From CAZWUZ01 sp964637655 [NCBI: uncultured bacterium] (lineage in GTDB: Bacteria > DAOPZR01), in the NCBI GenBank assembly GCA_964637655.1, contig CAZWUZ010000030.1, forward strand, positions 3,433 to 20,133: DNA of 16,701 bases. The letters run 5' to 3'. The notes beneath the pieces were generated by a model. That model was not told the DNA's origin. It was given only the letters and a program-made list of their open reading frames with translations, and did no database searches. The position numbers were made by a program, and so were the translations under genes. Shown piece after piece: positions 14,349-16,701 of this stretch; within the stretch, counting starts at the first letter, position 1; the number at the start of each line of letters is the position of its first letter.

Positions 14349-15454
14349 TACTTGAGATCTCCGATGTATTCTGATTCCCCACCGGAACGATGCACAGTCA
14401 CCGGAATGCGCTGATACCGTGATGCAGGCATCGGAGGAATAAACTCAGGTTCGCCTGCTGACGCGGGCGGGGCAGGAACAGCCCTCGGCGCCGGGGCAGC
14501 AGGAACAGTAACCGTTGAGGGTGCGACGGGCTGTGACTGGCCAAATCGATAGCGCATCGTCAAATGGTGCGCATCGTCCAAGTCGCCATAGGGCACATAC
14601 GCGTAATCAACAAGGAACTGGTTGTCGAGATTGACACCAAAGCCAGCAGTCAAGCCACTGCCGGCATCGTTGTCACCAAGGTAGCCAAGACGCAGGGCGA
14701 GCATGTCAGCCAGTCGCCATTCAGTCCCGAGATTGAGGAACACGCGGTCATCATTGGGGATAATGCAATCAGCCAGCAGCACCAGCGGGACACGGTCCAA
14801 CTGATACGCGCCACCAAGCCGCAACTGCAGCGGCATGTCAGCATCGTCGCGGTCGAACTTGAGGCCATTCCCCATGTTTCTGAGCACCGCGCCAAGCGTC
14901 AGGCCGCGCACGCCGGTCTCACGCATCACTATGCCGGCATCAAAGGCCAGCCCCGTGGCCTTCACCGAGGCGATATCCTGCTGGATGTACTTCACAGCGA
15001 TACCGATATCAAGATTGCCATATTCACGCCCGTAACCGAGCGTAAGTGCCATGTCATTGGCATCTGTCGTCCCCAGATTGGTCAACGGGGCCTGCCCGTT
15101 GATGCGCGTGATATTGATGCTGCCGTAGTCGAGCAGCGTAATGCTTCCCCCAACTCTCCCCCCTATCACGCTTTCACCATGAACATACGCGAGATGGTTG
15201 TAGGTCAGGTCATTCAGCCAAGGCGTATGCGTAAAAAGCAGTTCGCAGGCATCCTGCCGCGCCAGGCCGGCCGGATTCCAGTAGAGCGTTGCCGCCCCGC
15301 CCGGCGGGACAGTCCCCGCCCCTCCGCGTGCCGCAGTTGCTGCATCAGGTGCTATCCCGAGGAACCCGGCGCCGCTGGAGCCGGGGTCATTGGCATACAC
15401 GATCCCCGGCACAGCCACCAGCAGCATCAGGATGAACGCCGCAGTTTTCCCCAT
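14348..15454 (-). CDS. PorV/PorQ-family outer-membrane beta-barrel protein
   Basis: 368 residues. Signal peptide (1-21, cleavage after VYA). The mature N-terminus GAGFLGIAPDAATAARGGAGTV followed by ATLYWNPAGLARQ is the diagnostic PorV/PorQ start (read as 28-49 and 55-67). Alternating-residue strands run through to about 304 (LTMRYRFG), as expected of a FadL-like barrel. In type IX secretion PorV helps shuttle cargo to the sortase complex. After the barrel there is a Pro/Ala-rich segment (309-344) and a short charged tail, which is an unusual extension likely facing the periplasm. The SD AGGAG overlaps the TAG stop of the upstream gene and the ATG lies 6 nt after that stop, so the two are coupled. 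The partner is the secreted protein beside it. Confidence 0.85.
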   Translation of the reverse strand: MGKTAAFILMLLVAVPGIVYANDPGSSGAGFLGIAPDAATAARGGAGTVPPGGAATLYWNPAGLARQDACELLFTHTPWLNDLTYNHLAYVHGESVIGGRVGGSITLLDYGSINITRINGQAPLTNLGTTDANDMALTLGYGREYGNLDIGIAVKYIQQDIASVKATGLAFDAGIVMRETGVRGLTLGAVLRNMGNGLKFDRDDADMPLQLRLGGAYQLDRVPLVLLADCIIPNDDRVFLNLGTEWRLADMLALRLGYLGDNDAGSGLTAGFGVNLDNQFLVDYAYVPYGDLDDAHHLTMRYRFGQSQPVAPSTVTVPAAPAPRAVPAPPASAGEPEFIPPMPASRYQRIPVTVHRSGGESEYIGDLK

Positions 15455-15460
15455 CTTCTC

Positions 15461-16701
15461 CTACCGCACGATAAAGATCTTCTGCACGACTTTTTCGCTG
15501 CCATTGATGAACACGGCAAGATACACGCCGCTCGTCACATCTTCTCCGCCCTTGTTGCGCACGTCCCACTGCACCGCGCCCGTGCCGGCGGGAACGCTCA
15601 TCTCGTCCACCAACCGCCCGCGCACGTCGTAGATTTCAATCTTTGTCCCGGGCACCAGCCCGTTGAAGTAGATGCCAGAGCCATCTCCCTGCCCGCGGTA
15701 CGGTACGCCGGTTGTGGCATCGCCATCGTTGGGGCGGTAGGGATTGGGGTAGATAAGCAGGTTCTGCAGGTTGGCGGCCGGCGTGGCAAAAGCCGCACCC
15801 GAGAATATCCCGTAGATGGAAAAGTGCGTGAGTCGGGCGCGTATGGTACCCGCCGCAACATCGACTTGCGTGCCGCCGATGGGGACCCATTTCCGGCTGC
15901 TTTCGTTGAACCAGAAAAGGTCAAGATGCGCCCGGTCTGACGCGGACAGGCCGGCAAGCACCGTCGGCGAGACGTGGAATGTCACCCATAGGCCGTCAAA
16001 TGAAGTGGTGTCACCGCCAATATCGGCGCCGGTATCACTTAGCAGCGTGAATTCAAAGATACTGTACTTGAACTCATCCCAGCGATAGAGTTGGTCAGTG
16101 CCCGTATGATAACTGTCCGGGTCTGCCTGCTGCGCTACGAACTGTACCGCGCTATCACGGGTGTTGAGTTCCACACACCACGTGTCTCCAAAGAAATTGC
16201 CGCTGGTGTGAAGGACGGGGACAGCGATGATCAGCGTGTCGCCAGTCGGCACAATCACAACCACCCCACCCGCGCCCGTGTCAGACGGCACGTTGACCGT
16301 GGTATCTGTCGAGTCAGGGGTGATGACAAGAGCGGCCCGTGTCAGCGTGCAACCGTACGTAGCCACGTTGCCGGCCGCATCTGTGCCCGTGATAAACAGG
16401 TAGTTGCCACCAAGAGCAAGCGCCACCGAGCAGGTGAAATTCCCGCCGGCGAGCGCTACGATACTGGTTGCGCCGTTGCAGGTCACCGCTACAGTGCCGG
16501 AAGTCGCATAACTGTCGAGCAACACACCTTCGAGCGTTGCCGTCGGACCGCTGAACGCACGGGTTTCTGTCAGCAGGTACAGCATCGGTGCGGTCTTGTC
16601 GTAGGTGATGGAATCGCTCGCCGCCGCCGAGGTTTCGCCTGCGGCATCAAGCACCCGGATGTAGTAGGTGTGTACTCCTTCGCTGTCTGGCAGTATGATA
16701 G
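15461..16701 (-). CDS. C-terminal part of a large secreted protein with type IX-like sorting domain
   Basis: The reading frame enters from beyond the window and gives about 412 residues. It begins with an Ig-like repeat edge (EGVHTYYIRVLDAAG, then TYDKTAP), followed by another beta-rich unit ending in GTDAAGNVATYG. A further beta domain has the pattern DLFWFNESSRKWVPIG ... RLTHFSIYGIF. The last ~95 residues are a FlgD-Ig/T9SS-CTD-like module: LLIYPNPYRPNDGD, GIYFNGLVPGTKIEIYDVRG, VQWDVRNKGGEDV, SGVYLAVFIN, ending KIFIVR. In type IX systems this domain directs export and surface attachment. A GTG at 16654 is not the true start, since the frame continues open. The full protein is likely long and made of repeated Ig-like units; adhesion or polymer binding is a guess. 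Confidence 0.8.
   Translation of the reverse strand, partial: IILPDSEGVHTYYIRVLDAAGETSAAASDSITYDKTAPMLYLLTETRAFSGPTATLEGVLLDSYATSGTVAVTCNGATSIVALAGGNFTCSVALALGGNYLFITGTDAAGNVATYGCTLTRAALVITPDSTDTTVNVPSDTGAGGVVVIVPTGDTLIIAVPVLHTSGNFFGDTWCVELNTRDSAVQFVAQQADPDSYHTGTDQLYRWDEFKYSIFEFTLLSDTGADIGGDTTSFDGLWVTFHVSPTVLAGLSASDRAHLDLFWFNESSRKWVPIGGTQVDVAAGTIRARLTHFSIYGIFSGAAFATPAANLQNLLIYPNPYRPNDGDATTGVPYRGQGDGSGIYFNGLVPGTKIEIYDVRGRLVDEMSVPAGTGAVQWDVRNKGGEDVTSGVYLAVFINGSEKVVQKIFIVR

Noticed and set aside
14564-15940. 458-codon plus-strand open frame opposite the barrel and secreted protein
   Set aside because: The minus strand carries clear signal peptide, barrel and sorting motifs with a ribosome site; the plus frame has none.
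1-16701. CRISPR array, tRNA or rRNA genes, complete insertion sequence
   Set aside because: No regularly spaced direct repeats, cloverleaf-like CCA-ended segments, rRNA-like stretches or transposase genes were seen.

Overview
The window is GC-rich DNA (by eye mid-60s % GC) from a Gram-negative-type bacterium. Evidence for that is a PorV/PorQ-like outer-membrane barrel beside a large secreted protein with a type IX-like C-terminal sorting domain, a membrane-anchored L,D-transpeptidase, and an OppF/DppF ABC ATPase. The mix of type IX-like export genes, multi-PAS soluble kinases and a B12-type radical SAM enzyme suits poorly cultured FCB- or Elusimicrobia-like candidate lineages. The sequence alone does not fix the phylum.

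Layout, plus strand. Positions 1-1565 hold the end of a peptide/nickel-type ABC transporter locus (ATPase) followed by 5-formyltetrahydrofolate cyclo-ligase. Positions 1566-1893 are non-coding: a hairpin-rich repeat, an inverted repeat and a good sigma70-type promoter. From 1894 a STAS-domain protein and a small single-pass membrane protein follow. A second promoter-like element lies immediately before the gene at 2721.

Positions 2721-12390 are seven genes packed stop-over-start (overlaps of 14, 4, 4, 1, 8 and 4 nt): a soluble five-PAS/GAF histidine kinase, a stand-alone receiver, a three-PAS histidine kinase, a kinase with a degenerate N-terminal receiver, a B12-binding-type radical SAM protein, an SPL/COG1533-type radical SAM protein, and an alpha/beta hydrolase. 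Reading these as one cytosolic phosphorelay co-expressed with radical chemistry is inference, but the gene packing is seen directly. No DNA-binding output domain is encoded here, so the output is unknown. This is the most interesting system in the window.

Layout, minus strand. After an AT-richer spacer (12391-12592) come an L,D-transpeptidase, a RhuM-family protein, a PorV/PorQ-like barrel and the C-terminal part of a large secreted protein cut by the window end. The secreted protein and barrel are 6 nt apart, and the barrel gene overlaps rhuM by 1 nt. That couples a typically mobile accessory gene to a secretion module. The hydrolase and everything downstream look lower in GC than the kinase block.
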